Translations under genes and position numbers: made by a program
Shown here: positions 44,386 through 54,096 of the stretch, in pieces
Position numbering within the stretch: position 1 is the first letter of the stretch
How the letters are laid out: each line of letters starts with the position of its first letter
Source: Wolbachia endosymbiont (group B) of Hofmannophila pseudospretella
GTDB lineage: Bacteria > Pseudomonadota > Alphaproteobacteria > Rickettsiales > Anaplasmataceae
DNA: 64,000 nucleotides
Assembly: GCF_964028515.1 (NCBI RefSeq)
Contig: NZ_OZ034788.1
Span: 1,364,001-1,428,000 of the forward strand
Direction: 5' to 3'
Notes under the pieces: generated by a model
Databases searched by the model: none
Told to the model about the DNA's origin: nothing
What the model saw: only the letters and a program-made list of their open reading frames with translations

Positions 44386-45573
44386 CTAACTTATTACACT
44401 ATTATTTACGAGATGAGATTTGAATGTTATTTGCTCAGCCGGATATGGTGGTGTAAACTCAAAGTCAAAATATACTTTTCCGCTTGCGATGTTTGCTGGT
44501 GTGTTTAATTCTGAAGTTGCATAACATTTTCCGCTGATAATCGCTCCCTGAGCTTTCAAATTTGCAAGATAAGAATTCACCCCCTCAATTACATCATCTA
44601 TGTAAGTTTTGGTAATATTGCGATCAACTGCCCATAGATGAGCTCTAAGTAAACTATCGTTGATTAAATCTGCAGTTCTTCTCACTGATAAAAAAGCCCA
44701 TTTCGAATCATTTGAACATGTCCTATTTCCCCAAAGCCTATAGCCATTTTGATGAATTATCGTTGTTACTTCATTTTCATTTAAATGGTTTGCTCTACAA
44801 TTTGTATTACCGAGCGTAAAATCAATAGGCCTGCTTGTTCCAACAATACCATTTATCTCTTTATTTGAAGGTGAGTGCCAAAATCCTTGTTCGCTATCTA
44901 CTTTTGCTATTAAACCAGCTACAAATGGGCTTGCTGGCAAGGTTCCTTCTTTTCCTTCAGTAAACACCTTAACCCACGGATCAACAACATAAACTCTTGA
45001 GCTGCCTACACTTTTTCTCCATTTTATTGCTTCTTCATCATTAGTATTTGGTCCATCTGCAACAATAATTGCTCTTAATTTTTCTGCTATGGAAATTAAA
45101 GCACTTACTACTGAATTTACTCCATCTATTTCAGGTAACTGATGAGTAAACTGAGGTGCAATTAGTATTCTTGGAGCAACATGGACTATGCTTTCACTGC
45201 TGAGAAATGCCTCAATTCCCTGATATTCTCCGGTTTCTTTATCAACTCCTCCAATTACATTTTTCAGCGTTTCTTCTTTTTTTAATTTTGGATCGCTGTT
45301 TTCACTTTCTTCAACTCTAATTACTACTATTGTTGCACCAATTTGGGAAAATATTCCATTTACTGCAGAAGGTAAACTGCCACTCTTTCCGAGCTTTGCT
45401 GCTTCCTTTAAGCTTCCTGCAATTAACACTGGTTTATTCAGTGGAAATTTTTGCTCATCTGCTTCAGGAGCAGTACCAATTACACCTATCACTGATGATT
45501 TAGCTGTACGTACTGTCCTCGCTCCTGAGGTAACCTCAATAACATTTACTCCATGTAGAAACTGTTCTGTCAT
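44386..45573 (-). CDS. phage tail sheath protein (FI)
   Basis: 395 residues, P2 FI-like contractile sheath subunit. It starts FLHGVNVIEVTSGARTVRTA with SSVIGVIGTAP, has the conserved middle RPIDFTLGNTNCRANHLNE and GYRLWGNRTCS, then FLSVRRTADLINDSLLRAHL near the end. Complete. Confidence 0.95.
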   Translation of the reverse strand: MTEQFLHGVNVIEVTSGARTVRTAKSSVIGVIGTAPEADEQKFPLNKPVLIAGSLKEAAKLGKSGSLPSAVNGIFSQIGATIVVIRVEESENSDPKLKKEETLKNVIGGVDKETGEYQGIEAFLSSESIVHVAPRILIAPQFTHQLPEIDGVNSVVSALISIAEKLRAIIVADGPNTNDEEAIKWRKSVGSSRVYVVDPWVKVFTEGKEGTLPASPFVAGLIAKVDSEQGFWHSPSNKEINGIVGTSRPIDFTLGNTNCRANHLNENEVTTIIHQNGYRLWGNRTCSNDSKWAFLSVRRTADLINDSLLRAHLWAVDRNITKTYIDDVIEGVNSYLANLKAQGAIISGKCYATSELNTPANIASGKVYFDFEFTPPYPAEQITFKSHLVNNSVIS

Positions 45574-45588
45574 TTCTTTTTCCCCTTT

Positions 45589-46146
45589 TCAACTTTCTTG
45601 CATTTTTTGTTTACAATCATCTAGCAAAGTTTGCAGCTCTTCCTTACTTTTAGCTTCACCGATTTCCCTTTCAGCTATATCCACCAATTCTTCGCACTTG
45701 ATTATTGCTTTTTTCGCTCTTTTTGCTTTTTCCTGAATTATTCTTGCCATTTCTACTACTGAAATTCCTCGGACTTTTGCTAATGGCTCTATAATTTCTG
45801 CATCTTTTTTGTCTAGAGATTCTGGTGCTGCTAAAATGTTCTCTGCGGCTTTTGCTTGTATTTCGTACGACTTAGACTTCTGATGAGAATATCCTGCGTA
45901 TTGGTGAGTATAGTTATCATAATAAGCATGAAGATTAGAAAGTGCAGAAAACTTCGCATTTTGTAGTAACTCCAATTCAATATCTTCTTGATTCCGCTGA
46001 GCAATTTTGCCTCCTTCTGTTAAACAATAGCTTTTTTGCCAATCAAAATCTTCTGGCGCTTCATACCAATCATTTCCAGTTGGCTTACTTTCAAGCGTTG
46101 TTGTTTCTACTTGTTTGTTATGTTCAAATCTAATATAAATTGGCAT
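45589..46146 (-). CDS. tail fibre assembly-like protein
   Basis: 185 residues. The N-terminus (MPIYIRFEHNKQVETTTLES) and the position directly after the tail fibre fit a fibre chaperone or assembly protein; the rest is strongly helical (MARIIQEKAKRAKKAIIKCE). Homology is recognised by layout rather than by a firm motif. Confidence 0.65.
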   Translation of the reverse strand: MPIYIRFEHNKQVETTTLESKPTGNDWYEAPEDFDWQKSYCLTEGGKIAQRNQEDIELELLQNAKFSALSNLHAYYDNYTHQYAGYSHQKSKSYEIQAKAAENILAAPESLDKKDAEIIEPLAKVRGISVVEMARIIQEKAKRAKKAIIKCEELVDIAEREIGEAKSKEELQTLLDDCKQKMQES

Positions 46147-46161
46147 TGGTTTTCTCCGTTT

Positions 46162-47610
46162 TTAATTCCAAATTTTATGAGTGGCATCTAATCCTGGGCA
46201 TTGCCAAGCTCTTAGCGTTCTCTCTACGTCCACCTCAAGTCCTGTGGTGAGAAAATTGCTACGTATGTTATAAATTCCCCACTGAATAAATTGACCATAG
46301 GTGTACACATCACCTGAAAACGCACCTTCACTAACTTTTGTTCTGGAATATAGATAAGATGATGTGTAAAGTAATATTGCAACTGTTTTTCCTGCTGGAA
46401 TCTCCACATTACCAGATCCGGCTAACTTGCTATCAGAACTCGTGTATTGGTAAACATTTTTCCATACTATTTTTGAAATACTTGATTTATTAGAATTAGT
46501 ATTATCTGGTGTTCCCACAAATAATCCTGCACCTCCATACTCCGTACTCGAATACGATGATCCAACAAACTCTATAGTTTTATTTATGTTCACATTCGTT
46601 GTATTTTTTATAAATACTACTCCAAGTGCAGCATATGGGTAATAGTATATTTGATCATAACTACCAGAAAAACTGTTTGTGTATAACTCTCCGTAAATAA
46701 ATGTTCCCTTACTTCCCTCTATAAAACTTAGTTGTCTTGGCCGATAAAAACTAACGTAATCTGTATCGTACTTATGGCTACCTGCTAGTAGTTGTAACAT
46801 ATAGTCAGTTTTTGTTATATCACTACTCCACTTTCCAAGCTCTGTTGTAAAAGTTCCGTGGCCAAAGTAATTATTTTTTCTTCCAAGTACACCAAATAAG
46901 AAAGGTAATGACCCTGATTCAACCATGTTGCGCTTTCTTATTTCATTTATAAGAGACGCTTTTAACTGTTCATCCCGAGTTTTTACCTCATTTATCAGGG
47001 ATGTTTTTAATTGGTTATCACGAGTTTCTATTTCCCTAATAATTGATGAGCCAGATGGTACATTATTAACAGCACGAAAATCTTCTACTAAACCTTTAAG
47101 ACCATCTTTATGATCATTGCCAACACTGTTTATTGCTGCAATATTGGCATTCTTTCTCGTATCAAGTAGCGATAAATTTGTTGTTCCTTTTTCATCAATT
47201 CTCTTTAATAACTGCTTCTCTGATTCAGAGATCACTGCTAAAGAACTAGCTTTTTTATTATCCAGATCAGTTAAGTGTTTTTTTGCACTATCAAGAAGTT
47301 CTTTTAGCTTACCATCAGTCATCTGTACAATTTCAGAAACCGCACTTTTGTCGATTATTGATTCCAGTGCTTTAGCAAGATATGCTAATTGATCTGGTGT
47401 ACTGTTTACTGCTAAATCCCTAAGCCTTTCTTGTAGTGCATCAATTATTTCTTTTACTTTAGTCATTTGCACAATATCAGAAATAGCTTTTTTACCTATC
47501 ATCGATTCCAATGATTTAGCAAGGTACGCTAATTGATCAGGTGTGCTATTTGCTGCTAAATCTTTAATTCTGTGATGCAATGCATCTATGGCTTCGTTAG
47601 CAATGGTCAT
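46162..47610 (-). CDS. phage tail fibre protein with N-terminal repeats
   Basis: 482 residues. The N-terminus has two tandem repeats of about 47 residues (NSTPDQLAYLAKSLESMIGK and NSTPDQLAYLAKALESIIDK), then a coiled coil (about 105-215) with a short repeated TRDxQLK(T/A)SLINE unit, then a beta-rich C-terminal half rich in Tyr, Ser and Gly (about 230-482) that would form the receptor-binding region. It overlaps the small upstream gene by 14 bases. Function as a fibre rests on position and build. Confidence 0.75.
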   Translation of the reverse strand: MTIANEAIDALHHRIKDLAANSTPDQLAYLAKSLESMIGKKAISDIVQMTKVKEIIDALQERLRDLAVNSTPDQLAYLAKALESIIDKSAVSEIVQMTDGKLKELLDSAKKHLTDLDNKKASSLAVISESEKQLLKRIDEKGTTNLSLLDTRKNANIAAINSVGNDHKDGLKGLVEDFRAVNNVPSGSSIIREIETRDNQLKTSLINEVKTRDEQLKASLINEIRKRNMVESGSLPFLFGVLGRKNNYFGHGTFTTELGKWSSDITKTDYMLQLLAGSHKYDTDYVSFYRPRQLSFIEGSKGTFIYGELYTNSFSGSYDQIYYYPYAALGVVFIKNTTNVNINKTIEFVGSSYSSTEYGGAGLFVGTPDNTNSNKSSISKIVWKNVYQYTSSDSKLAGSGNVEIPAGKTVAILLYTSSYLYSRTKVSEGAFSGDVYTYGQFIQWGIYNIRSNFLTTGLEVDVERTLRAWQCPGLDATHKIWN

Positions 47611-47791
47611 TCCACAAATTCAAAAAAGTTGCAAAGCTCAGTCGTTTAAAATTATTTTTTAGTTCATCTTCTCTTTCGGTGATATCTTCATCTATTTTTT
47701 CTATAGCTCTTCGAATACGTACTACATCTTCCACCGCAATATTTTTTGGATGAGGCAAAGGATATCCTCGTTTGGTTTGGTCAATATTCAT
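47597..47791 (-). CDS. small conserved tail protein upstream of the fibre gene
   Basis: 64 residues: MNIDQTKRGYPLPHPKNIAV, then a charged helix (RIRRAIEKIDEDITEREDEL) ending FATFLNLWNDHC. In the uninterrupted operon its ATG overlapped the stop of the upstream gene as TAATG, which argues that it is a real, coupled gene. It now lies 20 bases downstream of an IS5-family insertion, so its expression may be changed. Confidence 0.65.
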   Translation of the reverse strand: MNIDQTKRGYPLPHPKNIAVEDVVRIRRAIEKIDEDITEREDELKNNFKRLSFATFLNLWNDHC

Positions 47792-47871
47792 TATGTTACT
47801 ATTACTCTAAGAGCCTGTACGTGATCTCAAAAAAGGGATAGAATGAGAGGATAAAGTATATAAAGTAGGAT

Positions 47872-48204
47872 ATGCGAAGTTTATATCCAAGTGATATAAG
47901 TCGAGAAAAGTTTGAGATTATTGTAGCAGATCTGGAGTCTTGCAGGAAGAGGACAAAGCCAAGAACACTTGATTTATATCATGTATTTTGTGGAGTGTTA
48001 TACGTCTTAAAAAGTGGCTGCCAGTGGAGAATGTTACCAAAAGAGTTTCCAAAATGGCGGAATTGTTACGACTATTTTAAGAAGTGGAGTGAAAAAGCAG
48101 ATGCAAATAAAGAAAGTGTTCTGGAGCTGGTATTAAAAAAAAATAGTTGGCGTGGTCCGACAAAACAATGGTCGGAAAGAAAAAACCAGCTTCTGCATAA
48201 TTGA
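47872..48204 (+). CDS. IS5-family transposase, N-terminal frame (orfA), copy B
   Basis: 110 residues, identical to copy A (YVLKSGCQWRMLPKEFPKW). A run of nine A at 48135-48143 is the likely frameshift site toward orfB. Confidence 0.85.
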   Translation: MRSLYPSDISREKFEIIVADLESCRKRTKPRTLDLYHVFCGVLYVLKSGCQWRMLPKEFPKWRNCYDYFKKWSEKADANKESVLELVLKKNSWRGPTKQWSERKNQLLHN

Positions 48205-48664
48205 TGCACAAAGCGTAAAAAATGCAGATACTGCTGAAGAAAAAGGCTATGATGCAGGCAAAAAGGTTTCAGGAATAAAACGCCATATTGCGGTAGATAC
48301 ACAAGGTTTACCCCACGCAATTTATATAACAACGGCAGAAATAACTGATCGTAGTAGCGCTGTGAGAATGGTTAAAAATGCTAAAGAAAACCTATCTGAA
48401 GTTAAAAATATACTAGTTGATGCTGGCTACACAGGAGAAAATTTTGCAACACAAATAAAAGCAACTATTGGCGCTACCGTTGAAGTAATAAAGCGAAACG
48501 AATTACACACCTTTGTCGTATTGCCGAAAAGATGGGTTGTTGAGAGATCTTTTGCTTGGTTGCAAAAATGTAGGCGATTGTGGAAAAATTGCGAGCGGAA
48601 ACTCAACACTAGCCTGCAAATGGTCGTTCTTGCTTTCGCTGCTTTGCTTCTGAAAAGATTATGA
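48152..48664 (+). CDS. IS5-family transposase, C-terminal frame (orfB), copy B
   Basis: 170 residues with the DDE core (IIDAQSVKN, LVDAGYTGE, VVERSFAWL). Overlaps orfA; probably expressed as a fusion. Confidence 0.85.
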   Translation: MVRQNNGRKEKTSFCIIDAQSVKNADTAEEKGYDAGKKVSGIKRHIAVDTQGLPHAIYITTAEITDRSSAVRMVKNAKENLSEVKNILVDAGYTGENFATQIKATIGATVEVIKRNELHTFVVLPKRWVVERSFAWLQKCRRLWKNCERKLNTSLQMVVLAFAALLLKRL

Positions 48665-49837
48665 ACAGGCTCTAAGATTTTTGACTTTAGGACGATAAAC
48701 AACCGTACCACTCAAAACTAATTTTACTCTCGTCTCATTAGCATTAAAATTTGATAGCACATGAGTTCTCTCTACCCAATTTTCTCCAATTGGTTTTCCT
48801 GATGTTAAATTTACTAATTGCCAATCCACGTTTTTTTGCACATATGCTTTAACATCTGCAGTGCCAGGTATCAGCGCATCGTACGTTATGGTGATTTTAG
48901 TATTAGCTCCTGCTGTAATACTTCTTGTAACATAATCTCCTTTTTCCCCTATATTACCCATAACTAGCTGTAACCCAGGATATAGCACTGGACTTTTTTC
49001 TCGCCCTCCTTTTAGGCTTGCCTTTACTGTTAGCTCTCCAGATAGTCTTTCACGCAGTGCAAGTGGCAAATTATCAGACAAAAAGTTCTCTTTTCCCTCT
49101 TCATCTGTTAAGATAAATTCCACATTGGTATCAAATGCTACTTTTTCGACGTTCGTCAAAACAATTAAATCTGAAGTATTGGTTGCTGTAACTTTTCCCA
49201 GATCAATAACGTGAGAATTTTCGCTAAATTTTGCAGCCAAAAGCCGAAACGTTAAATCTAAATTTTGATGTGGAGTCCAGGTGCTTGCATTGCTTGATGA
49301 AAGTAATACTCCTACTTGATATGGCTGGCTTGTTACCCAACGGCTATTTACTGCATCATATTTGCCAAGTTCTGCTATTTTGACTGCAGTACCCGAATCA
49401 TCAGTAAGCAGTACTATTGCATACTCCTCTCCTGCATGGCAAAACACTGGTGACCAAGTAATACGTGTTGCTGTGCCATCTATCTTTATATCTTTTGGCT
49501 CAATATAACTTTCAGCAATGACAGTCTGCGATGGCATTCCCACTGCTGTTTCTCTAATCTGCACAACAACACGTTTTTTGCCTTTATTTATAAACCATAA
49601 CTCTAGACCTCCTATGTGTCTGCTCTCATTTAAAGTAAATGTTTGCGCTAAAGGATCAACTCTTCTTGCTGCGATAACTCTTCTTCTCTCTTCTATGGTA
49701 ATAGTTTTTTTACCAGTATACGTTGCTTCTCCATAGCTTCCTTTATCTCCATAAAATTGCACTAATTTAGTACCTGCTGGAATATTTGCCGGCACTTTCA
49801 CCTTTCCTTTTAATTTTCCCTGATTGTTAGCTTCCAC
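48659..49837 (-). CDS. phage tail/baseplate-associated protein, last four codons replaced by IS
   Basis: 392 residues, beta-rich. It begins MEANNQGKLKGKVKVPANIP and includes FYGDKGSYGEATY and GKPIGENWVERTHVL. I place it as a tail fibre or baseplate appendage component by its position between the DUF4815-like gene and the fibre region. The natural C-terminus was KNLRVIVT: joining the two sides of the IS at one TAA restores that ending and a stop overlapping the next ATG. The present ending KNLRACS is IS-encoded, so the protein is probably still functional. Confidence 0.65.
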   Translation of the reverse strand: MEANNQGKLKGKVKVPANIPAGTKLVQFYGDKGSYGEATYTGKKTITIEERRRVIAARRVDPLAQTFTLNESRHIGGLELWFINKGKKRVVVQIRETAVGMPSQTVIAESYIEPKDIKIDGTATRITWSPVFCHAGEEYAIVLLTDDSGTAVKIAELGKYDAVNSRWVTSQPYQVGVLLSSSNASTWTPHQNLDLTFRLLAAKFSENSHVIDLGKVTATNTSDLIVLTNVEKVAFDTNVEFILTDEEGKENFLSDNLPLALRERLSGELTVKASLKGGREKSPVLYPGLQLVMGNIGEKGDYVTRSITAGANTKITITYDALIPGTADVKAYVQKNVDWQLVNLTSGKPIGENWVERTHVLSNFNANETRVKLVLSGTVVYRPKVKNLRACS

Positions 49838-49848
49838 TTTTTTTTCCT

Positions 49849-51777
49849 CTATGCCATAGGTATAATAGAAATGCCATCAAATTTTACTTCTTTAAGTTTT
49901 TCATTTGGCTCAAGACCTTCGATCTCAAAATTCTGTACTGCTTCTCTCATAAATTCAGTTTCGTATGAGGTACTTGACAGCAGCTCTGTTGTTTCTTTAA
50001 CATTAAATACTCTAGTTACTGGACTTTTCCAATTCGTGGTAACCTCCGTCCAGTGGTCTATATTTTTATTTAGAGTAATTTGTGCCGGTACTGGATCAAA
50101 AGCTTGATATGGATTGATCTTTTCTCCTTTAGTCTGTAAAAGCTGCTCCAGTACCGGTTCAAGTTCATATGGCAAAAGATATCTTTCCCCACCTTTTTCA
50201 ATATCTGCAACTTCTACATCTATTGGCAGAACTAGCTCTCTATTTACTATTGCTGCAGACTGCAAAATTCCTTGATCACGCATATCATCGTCGAAGAACG
50301 AATCAACAAATACTCCTTTTTTGCTGGTAGGTTCTCTTGAATTTGCATCACTGCGTAGACGTTCCTGTGCAACCAGCGCATAAAGATCATTTATTCCTTT
50401 TTTCATTGCTTCAAGCTCATTCATCGGTACTGCATGAATAGCATTATTCACTATTTTCACCCCTTCTTTTTCTCCGTTTTTCCATGTCTGGTGAATATAG
50501 CAGAGCAAAAGCTGTCCAGAGGGAGCTTTAGGCATCGATGGTCTCCAAGGGTGAGAAATTCCTTTTATTCTTCTTACCACACCTTTGCTATCGATAGTAA
50601 TTAAATCAAAGCGTGGCATTTTCCAGGTGTAATCTATCAAAACCAAGCTATTATCAACTGCTCCCCTTACTTTACATCCCTCTTCATTTATATCTTCAGG
50701 GCTTACATGAGTGCGACAGCGATAAGTTATTAGGTAACTACTTCCAGGAGCTGGTTCTTTGCCAGGTAATGACCAATCAACGTTTCCTGCGTTTAACTTA
50801 TAATCTACACTATTTTCATAAATAACATTGCCTTGTTTAATTTGAATAATCTCAAGTACCGCAGAGTCAGGTATTGGATCAACAGCTCCTGAGTATGAAC
50901 CATGAGTAACGGTAATGGTTTTTTGAACAGTTATATCTACTTTTTTGATTTCACTTATTGGAAAATCATTAACCTTCAGTTCCATTACCCTTTGGCTATT
51001 TGGCTGAAAAGTATGTGGTTCTGATTCAACTGATTTTATATTCGGATCTTCATCAAAAGAAACACGAATACTGTGAGGAAGTTCAATCTCATAACCATCA
51101 ACATGAGCTTTGCCCTCATTAACCACGAATACTTCTTTTCCACCTTCTTTATGTAGGAACATAACTTCCAAGCCATTTACAACGTAGGAACCATTTGCCT
51201 CTTTGTCATAACGAGCAAGAGCAGTAGTTACTATGTTTGCTTGTGGAGGTGGTGAGTGCTGAATGAGAACTCCATTTTCAATGTTATAAATTGGATAAAA
51301 TTCGCCATTTACAGAAAAAGGGGAAGAAACACCTTCAGATTGATAACCCCAAATGGTAGAAACTTTAAGTCTTGCTGCTCCTACTTCCTGATAGTTTCTT
51401 GTACCAACAGCAGGATCACGAAGATTTTCATCCTCAAGCTCTGTAATAGTAGATTCTAGATAATAAACACCTATACGAACTGTGGTACTCAGTGGAATAA
51501 TAAATTCTTCTTTTTCGACTTTTCTAACTGCTCCACGAAGATAGATTTTTCCTGATTCAAGTGTAACTTTACCAGTTTCTCTATCTATAATACAATTGCT
51601 TCCTGTTATAACATCACCATCACGAAATATTGCATCACCTATGCCTTTAAGCTTAGAGAGAGCATACTCCTGAGTCTCGTTTAGTTCTGCTGACTGTAGA
51701 CCTCTTCCTGCCAGGAACAAGCTTTTTTCGTATTCTTTGTCAGGATTAAAGCGGTTATAATAACTATTTAAGGTCAT
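49849..51777 (-). CDS. DUF4815-like phage tail protein
   Basis: 642 residues. It starts MTLNSYYNRFNPDKEYEKSL and LFLAGRGLQSAELNETQEYA, a pattern I associate with DUF4815 phage virion proteins. The rest is mostly beta-rich, with a helical stretch around 460-500 (AMKKGINDLYALVAQERLRS). It is immediately followed by the 392-residue gene (11-base gap), and its start is 6 bases from the collar fibre gene. Probably part of the fibre/baseplate network. Confidence 0.7.
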   Translation of the reverse strand: MTLNSYYNRFNPDKEYEKSLFLAGRGLQSAELNETQEYALSKLKGIGDAIFRDGDVITGSNCIIDRETGKVTLESGKIYLRGAVRKVEKEEFIIPLSTTVRIGVYYLESTITELEDENLRDPAVGTRNYQEVGAARLKVSTIWGYQSEGVSSPFSVNGEFYPIYNIENGVLIQHSPPPQANIVTTALARYDKEANGSYVVNGLEVMFLHKEGGKEVFVVNEGKAHVDGYEIELPHSIRVSFDEDPNIKSVESEPHTFQPNSQRVMELKVNDFPISEIKKVDITVQKTITVTHGSYSGAVDPIPDSAVLEIIQIKQGNVIYENSVDYKLNAGNVDWSLPGKEPAPGSSYLITYRCRTHVSPEDINEEGCKVRGAVDNSLVLIDYTWKMPRFDLITIDSKGVVRRIKGISHPWRPSMPKAPSGQLLLCYIHQTWKNGEKEGVKIVNNAIHAVPMNELEAMKKGINDLYALVAQERLRSDANSREPTSKKGVFVDSFFDDDMRDQGILQSAAIVNRELVLPIDVEVADIEKGGERYLLPYELEPVLEQLLQTKGEKINPYQAFDPVPAQITLNKNIDHWTEVTTNWKSPVTRVFNVKETTELLSSTSYETEFMREAVQNFEIEGLEPNEKLKEVKFDGISIIPMA

Positions 51778-51783
51778 TTTGTT

Positions 51784-52467
51784 TCAAAAAGTTACAACAA
51801 ATGAAAAAGTTTCCCGAGTTGCAGATGTTCTGATAAGTGGTACGGTGTGTTCTAAAACTAACAAAATTCCAGGATTTTCCACGTCTTTTGGTTCAAAATA
51901 TCTCTGTCCTTCAGGCAATTCTTTTTTTACTTTAGTACCAACTATAACCCCGAGCTCTCTTATCACTTGATTTGCTGCGTCCGTGAAATCGAAAGTGAAT
52001 TTGAGAAAAAGATTATTAGTTGGTACATTTGAGGGTTTAAACCTTCCAGAAGGAGTTATAAGTTCGCCATTTTCATCACCTGTGCAGAATAGCACTTCAT
52101 CTGCAGTACGTCTGCCAAGTTCATTCAAGAGCTTTATAGAATTTATAGGTTCAGGTGGTGTGCTTTCAGTATACTGTACAGTAACTTTATCACTTACTGG
52201 AATAGAGCTATTTTCCGTACGTTTTATTACACCACTACTGCTATCAACTATATAATCTATACTTGGCTGATAAGTTGTTTGTCCTGTAAAAACCCTTACA
52301 TCTTTAATAGTATGGTGATTTAGAGCTATTTCACCCTCAATAAAAACTTTTTCGACCTGATGGCTACTTTCCCAATTGGCATCACCACTACCCCAAGCAA
52401 GATGTATAACTTGCTCTTTTATGCTGGCTGCTATTGCTGCTCTTCCTGATTGTGTAAGAATTGACAC
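51784..52467 (-). CDS. phage tail collar fibre-like protein
   Basis: 227 residues: MSILTQSGRAAIAASIKEQV, HLAWGSGDANWE, then a middle that fits P2 gpH/collar-fibre N-terminal (DUF3751-type) domains, ending FVVTF. First gene of the minus-strand tail operon, GTG start at 52467. In other P2-like phages J, I, W and V would lie upstream; here the next gene is the divergent sigma-like factor. Confidence 0.7.
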   Translation of the reverse strand: MSILTQSGRAAIAASIKEQVIHLAWGSGDANWESSHQVEKVFIEGEIALNHHTIKDVRVFTGQTTYQPSIDYIVDSSSGVIKRTENSSIPVSDKVTVQYTESTPPEPINSIKLLNELGRRTADEVLFCTGDENGELITPSGRFKPSNVPTNNLFLKFTFDFTDAANQVIRELGVIVGTKVKKELPEGQRYFEPKDVENPGILLVLEHTVPLIRTSATRETFSFVVTF

Positions 52468-52719
52468 CTGTGATGAGTTTGAAAGGCTTATATAATATAT
52501 ATTCAGGATTTGGAAAATTTTTGTCCAAAAAAAATGAATTTTTGCCTAATTTTTTGTTGCAGTATTATTTAAAAATCGAACTGTATTATTCTCGAAAAAA
52601 AAACAATAGAATATCAATAGGTTAAAAATTGCATCTGTATTATTTATTTTTGCTCCTGTCCTACAAAGTGCACCTATAAGTTCTCATCCTTAAAGCATTA
52701 ATTGTTTTAGGGAAAAGTT
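52468..52719. promoter_or_regulatory. divergent control region between tail operon and replication module
   Basis: 252 bp, very AT-rich. On the minus side a TATATTATA block near 52490-52502 is a plausible -10 for the tail operon. For the plus-strand gene, AGGGAAAAG lies just before ATG 52720. No operator repeats were resolved by eye. Confidence 0.4.
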
Positions 52720-53208
52720 ATGAAACTAAAAACTGCCATAGTTGTTCAAAATATACGGTATCAAGCTAAGAGATTAAAACTTTTTGAATGCTTTGCTCAT
52801 GAAACTCATGAAGATCTTGAGCAAGAACTTTTCTGTGAAATTTGGACTTATCTTGATAGATATGATGAAAGCAAAGGTAGCTTTAACACTTTTGTAGCAA
52901 GATTAACTGAACGTCGTGCCAATAACTTATTGGAGAAACAACTATGTATAAAACGCAATATTAATAACTACATCAATATTGAGAAAACAGAAGCTTTTGA
53001 AGATGAAGTAGCAAAACGTACTGATGTAGATTACATGATTTCAACGCTACCAAGAAAGATGCAGAGGATATGCGAACAACTCAAGTACTTTAACTTATAT
53101 GAAGTTGCTAAGATGAACAACATATCAAGAACTACTTTAAATACTATGGTAAGAAAAATACGTATAAAACTCTCTTCCATCTACTACAAGGGCAAAAAGA
53201 AAAATTGA
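52720..53208 (+). CDS. sigma-70-like phage transcription factor
   Basis: 162 residues. The N-terminal half resembles sigma region 2 (DLEQELFCEIWTYLDRYDES, GSFNTFVARLTERRANN). The C-terminal half resembles region 4 with a helix-turn-helix (YEVAKMNNISRTTLNTMVRK). Short, with no region 1 or 3, like ECF-type or phage sigma factors. As the first gene of the replication module, opposite the tail operon, it is a candidate activator of late genes; that role is inference. Confidence 0.7.
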   Translation: MKLKTAIVVQNIRYQAKRLKLFECFAHETHEDLEQELFCEIWTYLDRYDESKGSFNTFVARLTERRANNLLEKQLCIKRNINNYINIEKTEAFEDEVAKRTDVDYMISTLPRKMQRICEQLKYFNLYEVAKMNNISRTTLNTMVRKIRIKLSSIYYKGKKKN

Positions 53209-53260
53209 ACATAAATTCTACCTTTCCTGAATATATAACATATACCATTGAGGTGAATAA

Positions 53261-54073
53261 ATGACTTTTAAAATTTTAAACAATAATGAAAGATTGAAAA
53301 CAACTACAGGCATAAAAGTAGTAATTTTTGGTCCTTACGGTATTGGTAAAACCAGTCTCTTAAAGACTATAAGTGAACCAACACTATGTCTTGACTTTGA
53401 AGCAGGTCTGCTTGCTGTTCAAGATTGGCAGGGAGATTCAATTAGTGTTCGTACTTGGAGTCAAGCTCGTGATATTGCTTGCCTAATTGGTGGTCCGAAC
53501 CCTGCACTAAAATCTGATCAGGCGTATAGTCAGAAACACTATGAGCATGTCTGTAGCAAGCACAAAGATCTTCTTTCTGAAGTGTCTAAATACCGATGCA
53601 TCTTTGTGGATAGTATAACCGTTGCTTCACGTTTATGTCTATTATGGGCAAGGATGCAACCTGAAGCTTTTTCCGATAGATCAGGAAAAGAAGATAAAAG
53701 AGCTGCTTATGGGTTGCTTGCTCAAGAGATGATGGCATGGCTCAATCAGTTTCAACACATCAGAGATAAAGACATCATCATAGTTGGCACACTAGGTCAA
53801 TATCTCGATGACTGTAATCGTTCAACATGGCTACCTCAATGTGAAGGGGCTAAAACTGCTAGTGAGATTCCAGGGATAGTTGACGAAGTAATCAGTATGG
53901 TTGGAATCAAGAAAGATGATGGCACGGAGAAACGTTCATTTGTCTGTCAGACTATTAATACTTGGGGATACCCTGCTAAAGATCGAAGTGGCTGCCTTGA
54001 TATGGTTGAAGAACCGCATCTGGGTAAATTACTTGCGAAAATTAAAGCCAAAACTTTTGCGCCTATTGCTTAA
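53261..54073 (+). CDS. phage RecA-like ATPase (Sak4/AAA_24 type)
   Basis: 270 residues. P-loop FGPYGIGKTSLLKTI at about 23-37, Walker B region CIFVDSITVASRLC around 118, and the typical LCLDFEAGLLAV after the P-loop. Short RecA-core proteins of this sort act in phage recombination and are often encoded beside an SSB-like protein, as here (54939). GAGGTG precedes ATG 53261. Confidence 0.75.
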   Translation: MTFKILNNNERLKTTTGIKVVIFGPYGIGKTSLLKTISEPTLCLDFEAGLLAVQDWQGDSISVRTWSQARDIACLIGGPNPALKSDQAYSQKHYEHVCSKHKDLLSEVSKYRCIFVDSITVASRLCLLWARMQPEAFSDRSGKEDKRAAYGLLAQEMMAWLNQFQHIRDKDIIIVGTLGQYLDDCNRSTWLPQCEGAKTASEIPGIVDEVISMVGIKKDDGTEKRSFVCQTINTWGYPAKDRSGCLDMVEEPHLGKLLAKIKAKTFAPIA

Positions 54074-54096
54074 TTAAAAATTGGAGAATAGTTATT

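Larger units (their letters stand above)
47811..48672 (+). mobile_element. IS5-family (IS1031-like) insertion sequence, copy B, inside the tail operon
   Basis: 862 bp, ends GAGCCTGT/ACAGGCTC, TAA target duplication (47808-47810 and 48673-48675). It is inserted antisense to the tail operon, four codons before the end of the upstream tail gene. The same element is copy A at 25337-26198. Confidence 0.9.
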
